A stretch of DNA of 7,545 nt, taken from Chloroflexota bacterium (lineage in GTDB: Bacteria > Chloroflexota > Limnocylindria > Limnocylindrales > CSP1-4). Location: contig JAJYEB010000010.1 in NCBI GenBank assembly GCA_021790375.1, positions 1-7,545 of the forward strand, given 5' to 3'. Of this stretch, positions 1 to 6,088 are shown piece by piece. Below the pieces are notes generated by a model. It was not told where the DNA came from. It saw only the letters and a list, made by a program, of their open reading frames with translations, and did not search any database. The translations under genes and the position numbers were made by a program. The stretch's first letter is position 1; each line of letters begins with the position of its first letter.

Positions 1-865
1 CCGACCCGCCCAGCTCATCCGGGTCGATCCCCAACTCCTCGCGCGACAGCGTGTCGAGTGCCACGCGCGGATCCCCCTGGATGATCTGCTGCGCGATCCG
101 GCGCGCCTGGTCCTCGGGCACGCCCTTGGATTCGTAGATCAGCGCGAGCTCGACCTCCTCCTCCTCGGGGATCGCCTCGAGCTCCTCGCGCTCCACCCTG
201 ATCTGGTGCGAGTAGAGCTCACGCGCGCTCTGCACCGAGAGCCACTCGCCCAGCCCCATCGAGAACGCGCCAGCCAGCAGGCCCGCCAGCCCCGCCACCA
301 CGACCGTCCCGTTGCTGACCGCGGCCCCGGCCACGCCCATGATCAGGCTCGTGTTCGAGAGGACACCATCGCTCGCGCCCAGGACCGCGGCCCGAAGCGC
401 GTTGCCGCCGGTCGAACGGTGGCGGCCCTCGATCCGCGCGAGCTCCCCGCCGGCCAGTCCCTTGCCACCCGCCAGCTCGCGGAAGATGCGGGCGTGGGAC
501 CGCTCGTCCTGGGGCAGGCTGGTCCCAGCGGCCTCCGGCTGGGCGTCGTACATCCCCTGGGAGCGCCCCTCCTGCTCGGCCACCGTCGGCGCGACCACGC
601 CGGCGCCCAGCCTCCGGGCCGTGATCATGAGCACCCGCGCGCGCCAGGACGGCCGCATGCGCGAGATGTCGACACGGGCGTCCTTCAGCCGCTGCTCCCA
701 GACGGCGCCGTGCCGCTGCTCGGTCTCCGCGAGCCGCCGGTACAGCTCCTTGAGCGGCGGGTCCTTCTCGCCGTCGGCCATGGCGAGGTAGATGGCGGTG
801 CCGTCGATCTCACCCTGCAGGTTCTCGGTGTAGCGCTTGATGTCGTCGGGCGTCACGGTGGGCAT
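1..865 (-). CDS. Ferritin-like domain/VIT1 fusion, MbfA-type iron (manganese) transporter, C-terminus cut by window edge
   Basis: The first 288 codons are present; the gene continues past the left edge. Residues about 8-135 form a ferritin-like (erythrin) helical domain, with E19 in the first helix and two ExxH di-iron motifs, E49-x-x-H52 and E121-x-x-H124. Residues from about 158 match the VIT1/CCC1 family: a GASDG motif at 163-167 in the first membrane helix, then a second helix at about 187-207 containing MGLGEW. An acidic, probably cytosolic helical segment follows (about 214-288), as in VIT1 proteins; later membrane helices lie outside the window. Known Er-VIT1 proteins (MbfA of rhizobia) export iron and protect against iron and peroxide stress; the same role here is inferred. 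The ATG at 865 is chosen because it follows a TACACT element and precedes the first ferritin-like helix. It is 66 bases downstream of the DinB gene and could be partly read through from it, but has its own promoter-like site. Confidence 0.9.
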   Translation of the reverse strand, partial: MPTVTPDDIKRYTENLQGEIDGTAIYLAMADGEKDPPLKELYRRLAETEQRHGAVWEQRLKDARVDISRMRPSWRARVLMITARRLGAGVVAPTVAEQEGRSQGMYDAQPEAAGTSLPQDERSHARIFRELAGGKGLAGGELARIEGRHRSTGGNALRAAVLGASDGVLSNTSLIMGVAGAAVSNGTVVVAGLAGLLAGAFSMGLGEWLSVQSARELYSHQIRVEREELEAIPEEEEVELALIYESKGVPEDQARRIAQQIIQGDPRVALDTLSREELGIDPDELGGS

Positions 866-871
866 GCGGCA

Positions 872-877
872 AGTGTA
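872..877 (-). promoter_or_regulatory. Putative -10 element (TACACT) for a leaderless transcript of the VIT1 fusion gene
   Basis: Read on the minus strand, TACACT is followed by six bases (TGCCGC) and then the ATG at 865. There is no purine-rich Shine-Dalgarno between them. A -10 hexamer at this distance places the transcription start at or next to the start codon. No convincing -35 box is visible. The same hexamer precedes the Rid gene. Confidence 0.5.
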
Positions 878-931
878 GGACGAGCGCCATCCGGCCGGGC
901 CGGCGGCGATGTGCCGGGAACGGGGGCGTCG

Positions 932-1459
932 TTACGGCACGGACGATCCCTGGACGTCGTGGTCCGAAAAGTAGGCGCGCCAGGGGCCGCTGCCGGCGAT
1001 GAACGGCTGCAGGATCGCCCGCTCCGCCTGCACGGTGTGCATGAGGTCGTGCCCGGCCCACTCGTTGAGCATCTGCTCGAGCGTCACCGGACCCAGCTCC
1101 GCGTGGCGCGCCGTCCGGCGCAGATCGGCCATCTCGAGCCCCGTCAGCAGCTGCAGACTCTGCGCCCTCAACTCCTCGAACTGCGCGACCAGCTCGCCCG
1201 GATCGGCGGGCCCGGAGGTGGCCCCGGCCGTATCGGGGTCGTAGGGCGCGAAGTCGTTCCCGCCGAGGAACGCCCGGACGCGGACCGGGAACACCTCGCG
1301 CTCGGTGGCCACCAGGTGCCGGAGGCAGTCGACCGCCGACCATTCGCCGGGCGCCGGTGCCCGCGCCAGCAGGTCGTCCTGCACCGTGCCCGCCAGCGCA
1401 TGCCACCGCTCCGGCGTCGTCGACAGCACCGCCAGCACGTGCTCCACCAGGTCGTCCAT
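932..1459 (-). CDS. DinB-superfamily (DinB/YfiT-like four-helix) metal-binding protein
   Basis: This 175-residue protein has the length and pattern of the DinB/YfiT fold, a four-helix bundle that binds a divalent metal through three histidines. The visible candidates are H48 in the segment GEW-SAVDCLRHLV-ATERE (W40, H48, E53 conserved in the family) and the H137-x3-H141 pair in WAGHDLMH. Family members include thiol-dependent (mycothiol, bacillithiol, glutathione) S-transferases and isomerases as well as damage-inducible proteins of unknown activity; substrate and thiol cofactor cannot be read from this sequence. No signal peptide or membrane segment is present, so it should be cytosolic. It begins 37 bases after the Rid gene stop on the same strand and has a good ribosome binding site, so it is probably the second gene of a two-gene operon. 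It ends with TAA. Confidence 0.85.
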   Translation of the reverse strand: MDDLVEHVLAVLSTTPERWHALAGTVQDDLLARAPAPGEWSAVDCLRHLVATEREVFPVRVRAFLGGNDFAPYDPDTAGATSGPADPGELVAQFEELRAQSLQLLTGLEMADLRRTARHAELGPVTLEQMLNEWAGHDLMHTVQAERAILQPFIAGSGPWRAYFSDHDVQGSSVP

Positions 1460-1465
1460 CGTCCG

Positions 1466-1474
1466 CTCCCCTCT
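1466..1474 (-). promoter_or_regulatory. Ribosome binding site of the DinB-family gene
   Basis: On the minus strand the purine run AGAGGGGAG lies six bases before the ATG at 1459. It is the only clear Shine-Dalgarno among the four genes whose start is in the window, which fits an internal operon gene translated from a leadered message while the promoter-proximal genes look leaderless. It supports the ATG at 1459 as the start. Confidence 0.6.
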
Positions 1475-1495
1475 GCGTCGCCGCCAGCCGGTCTG

Positions 1496-2011
1496 TCAGT
1501 CGCCGTTCGTGCCTGCCGGGCGCGGGGGCCCTGCGCCGTCCGCTGGCACGACCCTGTCCACGGTCCCGACGCGGTCCGCCGCCGCGGCACTCTCCGCCGG
1601 CACGGCACTCTCCGCCGGCACGACCGCCTCCGCCGGCATGACCGCCTCCGCCTCGATCTCGACCCTCCAGCGCGGATCGAGCAGCCCGGCCACCGCCACC
1701 ATCGTGCTGGCCGGCCTCGTCGCGCCGAATACCTCGCCGTGCACCCGGCCGATTGTCTCCCAGTCGTCCCGGTCGACCAGGTACGTCCGCGTGCGAACCA
1801 CGTCGGCAATCCTCGCCCCGGCCTCCTGCAGGGCCGCAGCGACGATCTCCAGGCACCGCCGGGCCTGGGCGGCCGGATCGGGATCGCAGGAGCCGTCGGG
1901 CCACACGGGCGCGGTCCCGCTCACCAGCACGCGATCGCCCACGCGCACCGCGCGGCTGAACCCGACTGCGGGCTCGTACGGCGAACCCGACGAGACGCGG
2001 CGTCGCTCCAC
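1496..2011 (-). CDS. Rid (YjgF/YER057c/UK114) family protein with a repetitive C-terminal tail; catalytic Arg absent
   Basis: Residues about 5-125 match the Rid fold (chorismate mutase-like trimer): VGDRVLVSGTAP (24-35), the helix LEIVAAALQEAGA (54-66), VVRTRTYLVDRDDWE (71-85), and the closing strand WRVEIEAEAV (115-124). Archetypal RidA hydrolyses reactive enamine/imine intermediates using an Arg in the motif PARS. Here the aligned stretch is RPASTMVAVA (99-108), with Ser at that position, as in several Rid subfamilies without demonstrated deaminase activity. Imine deaminase function is therefore doubtful and the substrate is unknown. The protein is 171 residues against about 130 for the family; the extra 45 residues are an Ala/Pro/Val/Glu-rich tail built on a hexapeptide repeat. 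The start is GTG at 2011, seven bases after a TACACT element, with no Shine-Dalgarno. It is divergent from the cyclase gene and probably cotranscribed with the DinB gene. Confidence 0.85.
   Translation of the reverse strand: MERRRVSSGSPYEPAVGFSRAVRVGDRVLVSGTAPVWPDGSCDPDPAAQARRCLEIVAAALQEAGARIADVVRTRTYLVDRDDWETIGRVHGEVFGATRPASTMVAVAGLLDPRWRVEIEAEAVMPAEAVVPAESAVPAESAAAADRVGTVDRVVPADGAGPPRPAGTNGD
1585..1656. repeat. 18-bp tandem repeat, about four copies, coding for a hexapeptide repeat in the Rid-protein tail
   Basis: Copies lie at 1585-1602, 1603-1620, 1621-1638 and 1639-1656. The first two are identical (CGGCACTCTCCGCCGGCA); the third differs at three positions and the fourth diverges further. 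Being a multiple of three, it keeps frame and on the minus strand encodes variations of P-A-E-[AS]-[AV]-[VMA] at about residues 118-143. The tail was probably lengthened by replication slippage. Confidence 0.8.
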
Positions 2012-2018
2012 GAAGGGC

Positions 2019-2024
2019 AGTGTA
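2019..2024 (-). promoter_or_regulatory. Putative -10 element (TACACT) for the Rid-DinB operon, leaderless
   Basis: On the minus strand TACACT is followed by seven bases and the GTG at 2011. No Shine-Dalgarno is present in the gap. The hexamer is the same as that before the VIT1 fusion gene. No clear -35 box is visible upstream. Confidence 0.45.
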
Positions 2025-2087
2025 CCGGGGCGCGGCCGGGTGGCCGGAAGCGCGCGATGCGGCGCCGCTGTCTGGCCCGCGGGGGGG

Positions 2088-2117
2088 TTGGGCGCCTACG
2101 AACGCGGACGGTAGACT
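2088..2117 (+). promoter_or_regulatory. Putative promoter of the tandem-cyclase gene, leaderless
   Basis: TAGACT at 2112-2117 is a -10-like hexamer (TANNNT) followed by six bases and the GTG at 2124; there is no Shine-Dalgarno. TTGGGC at 2088-2093 is a possible weak -35 box at 18-base spacing. The geometry predicts a transcript that starts at or next to the start codon. Confidence 0.5.
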
Positions 2118-2123
2118 CGCACC

Positions 2124-5100
2124 GTGGAGCGAACCGAGGCCATCGGAGTCCGCGCCTGTGCTGCGTGTGGCAGGACCACGCCCGCCACGTGCCGGGTCTG
2201 CATCCACTGCGGCACCGAGTTCCCCGGTGAACGCCCCGTCGAGGAGATCCGACGGACCGTGACCGTCGTCCAGTCGGACCTGAAGGGGTCCACGGCGCTC
2301 GGGGAGAAGCTGGACCCCGAGTCCCTCCGCGAGGTCATGACCCGCTACATCGACGAGATGCGGGCGGTCTTCGAGGGACACGGCGGCACGATCGAGAAGA
2401 TCATCGGCGACGCCATCATCGCGGTCTTCGGGATGCCCGTCCGCCGCGACGACGACGCGCTCCGAGCCCTCGAGGCGGCGGCCGACAGCCAGCGCGCGCT
2501 CGTCACCCTGAACGATCTGCTCGAGGCAACCTGGGGCGTGCGCCTCGTCGTCCGGACCGGCGTCGCCACCGGCGAGGTCGTGGTCGGGAGCGTGACCGCG
2601 AGCCAGCACGTCCTCACGGGCGAGGCGATGCGGGTGGCCGGGGCGATGGAGCAGAGCGCGCCGGCAGCCGAGGTCCGCGTGGCCGACTCGACCCGCCGGC
2701 TCGTCGGCGACCGGGTTGCCTTCGAGCAGCTCGACGCGGTCGTCCCGAAGGGATCCGACGACGCGATCGAGAGCTGGCGCCTCGTCTCGGTCCTCGCACC
2801 GACGACCCGGAGCGACGACGATGTCCTCCACGGCCGCCTCATCTGCTCGAACTGCGGCCAGGAGAACCCGGGCGAGGCGAAGTTCTGCGGAACCTGCGCC
2901 TCGCCCCTCTCCGCACCGAGAGCCAGGGAGAGCCGCAAGACCGTCACGATCGTCTTCGCCGACCCGAAGCCCTCGTCGATCGACGGGTCGCCGCCGGACC
3001 CGGAGGCGATCCGAGACGTCATGTCGCGTTACTTCGACGAGATGAAGGTCGCCCTCGAACGGCACGGCGGCACGGTCGAGAAGTTCATCGGCGACGCGGT
3101 CATGGCCGTGTTCGGCCTCCCCGTGCGCCACGAGGACGACGCTGTCCGGGCGGCTCGCGCCGCGCTCGACATGCAGGCCGCCCTCCCGCCGCTGAACGAG
3201 GATTTCGAGCGCACGTGGGGCATCCGGCTCGGCAACCACATCGGCGTGAACACGGGCGAGGTGATCGCCGGTGACGCCACCCTCGGCCAGCGCCTGGTCA
3301 CCGGCGACGCGGTGAACGTCGCCGCCCGGCTTGAGCAGTCGGCGCACGCCGGCGAGGTGATCGTCGGCGATCTGACGTACCGCCTCGCGCGCGACTTCGC
3401 CGAGGTGGACCCGATCGCGCCGCTGACCCTGAAGGGCAAGTCGGAGCCGGTTCCGGCCTATCGGCTGCTCACGGTCCACGCAACGGCCGAGCGGCAGAGC
3501 AGCGGCGCCCCGTTCGTTGGTCGCGAAGACGAGATGGCGCGGCTGGCCACGGGACTCGACGAGGCCGTCGCCAGGCAGGCGGCACGGATGCTCACCGTGG
3601 TGGGCGACGCAGGGGTCGGGAAGTCCCGCCTGATCAAGGAATTCGCGGATCGCGCAGGCGAACGCGCAGCGGTCCTCCGCGGCAGGTGCCTGCCCTACGG
3701 CGACGGCATCACGTTCTGGCCGTTCGCGGAGATCGTTCGCGAGGCGGCGGCGATCGGCAGCGAGGACACGCCCGAGATCGGCATGAACAAGATGCGGGCG
3801 CTCCTCGGGGGACAGACGGACGGCGGCGAGCACGAGCGCATCGTCGAGCGCGTGGCGGCCGTCATCGGCCTCTCCGCCGCCCAGTTCCCCCTGACCGAGC
3901 TCTTCTGGGGCGCCCGCAAGTTCATCGAGGCCATCGGGCGGCGACGCCCGCTCGTCATGATCGTCGACGACATCCACTCGGCCGAGCAGACGTTCCTCGA
4001 CCTCCTCGATCACTTCGAGGAGGCGATCGACCGATCGCCGGTCCTGGTGCTGTGCTCGGCCCGCCGGGAGATCCAGGAGCGTCATCCGGACTGGACCGAG
4101 GCTCACACTCCCGCGTTGATCGTCCTCGAGCCGCTCTCCGACGCCGACGCGGGACAGATCGTGGAGAAGATCCTCGGCGGCGCCGGGCTCGACCCGGACG
4201 TCGTCGGGAAGATCACGGCGGCGGCCGAAGGGAATCCCCTGTTCGTCGAGCAGATGGTCTCGATGCTCATCGACAACGGGACGCTGCGGAACGAGGACGG
4301 CCGGTGGATCGCCTCGGCGGCGAGCGAGATCGCGGTCCCCCCCTCGATCACCGCACTGCTCGCGGCCCGCCTCGACTCGCTCCCGCAGGACGAGCGTGTG
4401 GTCCTGGAACCCGCCTCGGTGATCGGCCTGTCCTTCCCGGTCCCGGCCCTGGAGGAACTGCTCGACGAAAGCATCCGCCCGTCCCTGCTGCCCGCGCTGC
4501 AGTCGGTCGAGCGCAAGCAGTTCGTCCGGGCGACCACGCTCGACGAGGACGAGGCGTACCGGTTCGCGCACATCCTCGTCAAGGACACGGCGTACGGATC
4601 GCTGCTGAAGCGGCTCCGTGCCGGCTACCACGAACGCTTCGTCGACTGGGCCGAACGGGTGAACGCGGAACGCGGTCGGGGCCTGGAATTCGAGGAGATC
4701 CACGGGTATCACCTCGAGCAGGCGTACCGATACCTCACCGAGCTTGGGGTGTTGGACGACGCGGCGCGAGCTGTCGGACAACGCGCGTCCCTGAAACTTG
4801 CGTCGGCCGGGCGTCGCGCCCTTGCGCGCGGAGACATCCCTGCCGCGGCGAACCTGCTCCGGCGGGCGACCGAGACGCGGGAGCGGCTGGATCCGGAGCG
4901 ACTGGAGATCATCCCGGACCTTGGACTCGCACTCATGGAGCTCGGCGAGTTCGCCGATGCGGCAACACGGCTTGATGAGGCACGGTCCCTCGCGCTCGAG
5001 GCCGGGGCGGACATCGTCGAATGCCGCGCCGCCCTCGCGCGGTGCTACGTCCGGATCTACTCCGGCGAGGGCGAGGATTCGAGCCTGATCGCGGCGCGGG

Positions 5101-6017
5101 AAGTCGAACGCACATTGCCCATACTCGAGGCCGTGGGGGACGAGCAGGGCCAGACGCTCGCCTGGCGCCTTCGGCTCATTCTGCACGCGCGCGCCGGGCG
5201 ATGGGGCGATCTCGCAGTCGCGTCGCGGGAGGTGATCGCGCACGCGCGGGCGACCGGCGACGTCCGGACGGAGACGCGCGCGTCGATCGCGTACGCGGAC
5301 GCCGCGACCTACGGCCCTACCCCGGTCGCGGAGGCGATCGCCGAGTGCGAGGTGCTCCTCGAGTCGACGGCGGCGGACCAGATCGCGAACGCGAAGGTCC
5401 GCCTTGCGCTCGCCCAGCTCTGCGCCCGAGCGGACGACATCGACCGCGCTCGCTCCCTCTACCGCGGTGTGCGAGAGCGCCTTCTGGACGGCCGGGCGGG
5501 AATAGCTGCAGCGACGACGTCACTCGCGTCGTCCACGGTCGAGATGCTCGCGGGTGACCCGGTCGCCGCCGAGCGGGAGCTCCGCCTAGACCACGACGCC
5601 CTCGCGTCAATCGATGAGCGCTACTTGTTGCCGACCATCGACGCGTTGCTCGCCCGGGCGCTATTGGAGCAGGGCCGGATCGATGACGCGGCCGTCGTCG
5701 CAGGGGCGGTCAGGGAAGTCGCGGGCGAGGACGACACGGACCCCCAAGCGGGATGGCGGTCGGTTATGGCGAGAGTGGCCGTGGTGAGAGGTGATCTCGG
5801 CACGGCTGTGGCCTTGGCCCAGGACGCGGTGGCGCTGCGGCGAGAGGCCCAGTCTCCTGACGAGTTGGTCGACGCGCTCATCGACCTTGCCACCGCCCTT
5901 CGGGCCGCCGGAAGGTCCGACGAAGCGGCCGGCGCGATCCACGAGGGGCTCGCACTCGCGATTGAGAAGGGCGACGTGGTCACCCGCCGGCAACTGGAGG
6001 CACTCGAGGCGAGGTAA
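2124..6017 (+). CDS. Tandem zinc ribbon-class III cyclase, STAND/AAA ATPase and TPR-like signalling protein
   Basis: 1297 residues, no membrane segment, probably cytosolic. Order: zinc ribbon 1 (C12, C15, C26, C29); cyclase domain 1 (about 44-222); zinc ribbon 2 (C241, C244, C255, C258); cyclase domain 2 (about 272-450); ATPase with FVGRED at 464-469, Walker A GDAGVGKS at 494-501 and Walker B ending in D615-D616; helical TPR-like repeats from about 880 to 1280. Class III cyclases make cAMP or cGMP at a dimer interface; STAND ATPases use nucleotide binding as a switch and TPRs sense partners. Domain 1 has metal Asp D52 and D96 and K92 but R170 and A174 replace the transition-state Asn and Arg. 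Domain 2 has D280, D324, K320, N398 and R402, but the loop after D280 reads PKPSSIDG instead of the usual LxGST/F-type loop. The two domains may form one active site. Many single-cyclase versions of this architecture are known; the duplicated module is less usual. The GTG start fits the leaderless promoter and precedes the first zinc ribbon closely. No DNA-binding domain is visible at the C-terminus. Nucleotide product is uncertain; the Lys residues favour ATP. Confidence 0.9.
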   Translation: MERTEAIGVRACAACGRTTPATCRVCIHCGTEFPGERPVEEIRRTVTVVQSDLKGSTALGEKLDPESLREVMTRYIDEMRAVFEGHGGTIEKIIGDAIIAVFGMPVRRDDDALRALEAAADSQRALVTLNDLLEATWGVRLVVRTGVATGEVVVGSVTASQHVLTGEAMRVAGAMEQSAPAAEVRVADSTRRLVGDRVAFEQLDAVVPKGSDDAIESWRLVSVLAPTTRSDDDVLHGRLICSNCGQENPGEAKFCGTCASPLSAPRARESRKTVTIVFADPKPSSIDGSPPDPEAIRDVMSRYFDEMKVALERHGGTVEKFIGDAVMAVFGLPVRHEDDAVRAARAALDMQAALPPLNEDFERTWGIRLGNHIGVNTGEVIAGDATLGQRLVTGDAVNVAARLEQSAHAGEVIVGDLTYRLARDFAEVDPIAPLTLKGKSEPVPAYRLLTVHATAERQSSGAPFVGREDEMARLATGLDEAVARQAARMLTVVGDAGVGKSRLIKEFADRAGERAAVLRGRCLPYGDGITFWPFAEIVREAAAIGSEDTPEIGMNKMRALLGGQTDGGEHERIVERVAAVIGLSAAQFPLTELFWGARKFIEAIGRRRPLVMIVDDIHSAEQTFLDLLDHFEEAIDRSPVLVLCSARREIQERHPDWTEAHTPALIVLEPLSDADAGQIVEKILGGAGLDPDVVGKITAAAEGNPLFVEQMVSMLIDNGTLRNEDGRWIASAASEIAVPPSITALLAARLDSLPQDERVVLEPASVIGLSFPVPALEELLDESIRPSLLPALQSVERKQFVRATTLDEDEAYRFAHILVKDTAYGSLLKRLRAGYHERFVDWAERVNAERGRGLEFEEIHGYHLEQAYRYLTELGVLDDAARAVGQRASLKLASAGRRALARGDIPAAANLLRRATETRERLDPERLEIIPDLGLALMELGEFADAATRLDEARSLALEAGADIVECRAALARCYVRIYSGEGEDSSLIAAREVERTLPILEAVGDEQGQTLAWRLRLILHARAGRWGDLAVASREVIAHARATGDVRTETRASIAYADAATYGPTPVAEAIAECEVLLESTAADQIANAKVRLALAQLCARADDIDRARSLYRGVRERLLDGRAGIAAATTSLASSTVEMLAGDPVAAERELRLDHDALASIDERYLLPTIDALLARALLEQGRIDDAAVVAGAVREVAGEDDTDPQAGWRSVMARVAVVRGDLGTAVALAQDAVALRREAQSPDELVDALIDLATALRAAGRSDEAAGAIHEGLALAIEKGDVVTRRQLEALEAR

Positions 6018-6032
6018 CCCGGCCAAGTCGGT

Positions 6033-6047
6033 CTCGGCTCCGCCGAG
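6033..6047. terminator. Short hairpin between convergent genes, possible bidirectional terminator
   Basis: CTCGGC (6033-6038) pairs perfectly with GCCGAG (6042-6047) around a three-base loop, 16 bases after the cyclase gene stop at 6017 and within the 71-base gap before the minus-strand gene ends at 6089. There is no T tract on either side, so it is not a classical intrinsic terminator. Position between two converging genes is the main support. Confidence 0.3.
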
Positions 6048-6088
6048 CGTGCCCGGGGCCCGTTAATCTTGCGAGCGCCGGCCACCGT

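Larger units (their letters stand above)
2003..2132. other. Divergent intergenic region bounded by a 10-bp inverted repeat spanning both start codons
   Basis: The Rid gene (start 2011, minus) and the cyclase gene (start 2124, plus) are separated by 112 bases. CGTGGAGCGA occurs on the minus strand at 2012-2003 and on the plus strand at 2123-2132, so both genes begin with the same GTG GAG CGA codons in inverted orientation. A TANNNT hexamer sits just upstream of each. The middle contains a run of eight G (2080-2087 or nearby) and no other clear operator. Confidence 0.5.

Noticed and set aside
891..903. Hairpin CCGGC-CGG-GCCGG between the DinB and VIT1 genes, considered as a terminator
   Set aside because: The stem is only five base pairs with no T tract in either direction, and such GC palindromes are expected by chance in sequence this GC-rich.
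2080..2090. G run in the divergent intergenic region, considered as a G-quadruplex or phase-variable tract
   Set aside because: A single uninterrupted run of about eight G without three further G tracts nearby does not make a quadruplex, and no evidence of length variation can be seen from one sequence.
206..2230. A plus-strand open frame of about 674 codons opposite VIT1, DinB and Rid genes
   Set aside because: His/Arg/Pro-rich composition, no domain, and it covers three well-supported minus-strand genes and runs into the start of the cyclase gene.
3686..4975. A 429-codon plus-strand frame inside the cyclase-ATPase gene
   Set aside because: It is a +1/+2 shadow of the ATPase and TPR coding region with Arg-rich translation; the main frame shows conserved Walker motifs throughout, so no programmed frameshift is indicated.
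810..5243. A minus-strand open frame of about 1477 codons crossing several genes
   Set aside because: It lies antisense to the cyclase gene and out of frame with the minus-strand Rid and DinB genes, has Arg/Asp/Leu/Val-rich low-complexity translation with no recognisable domain, and is explained by GC-rich codons that leave few stops in shadow frames.
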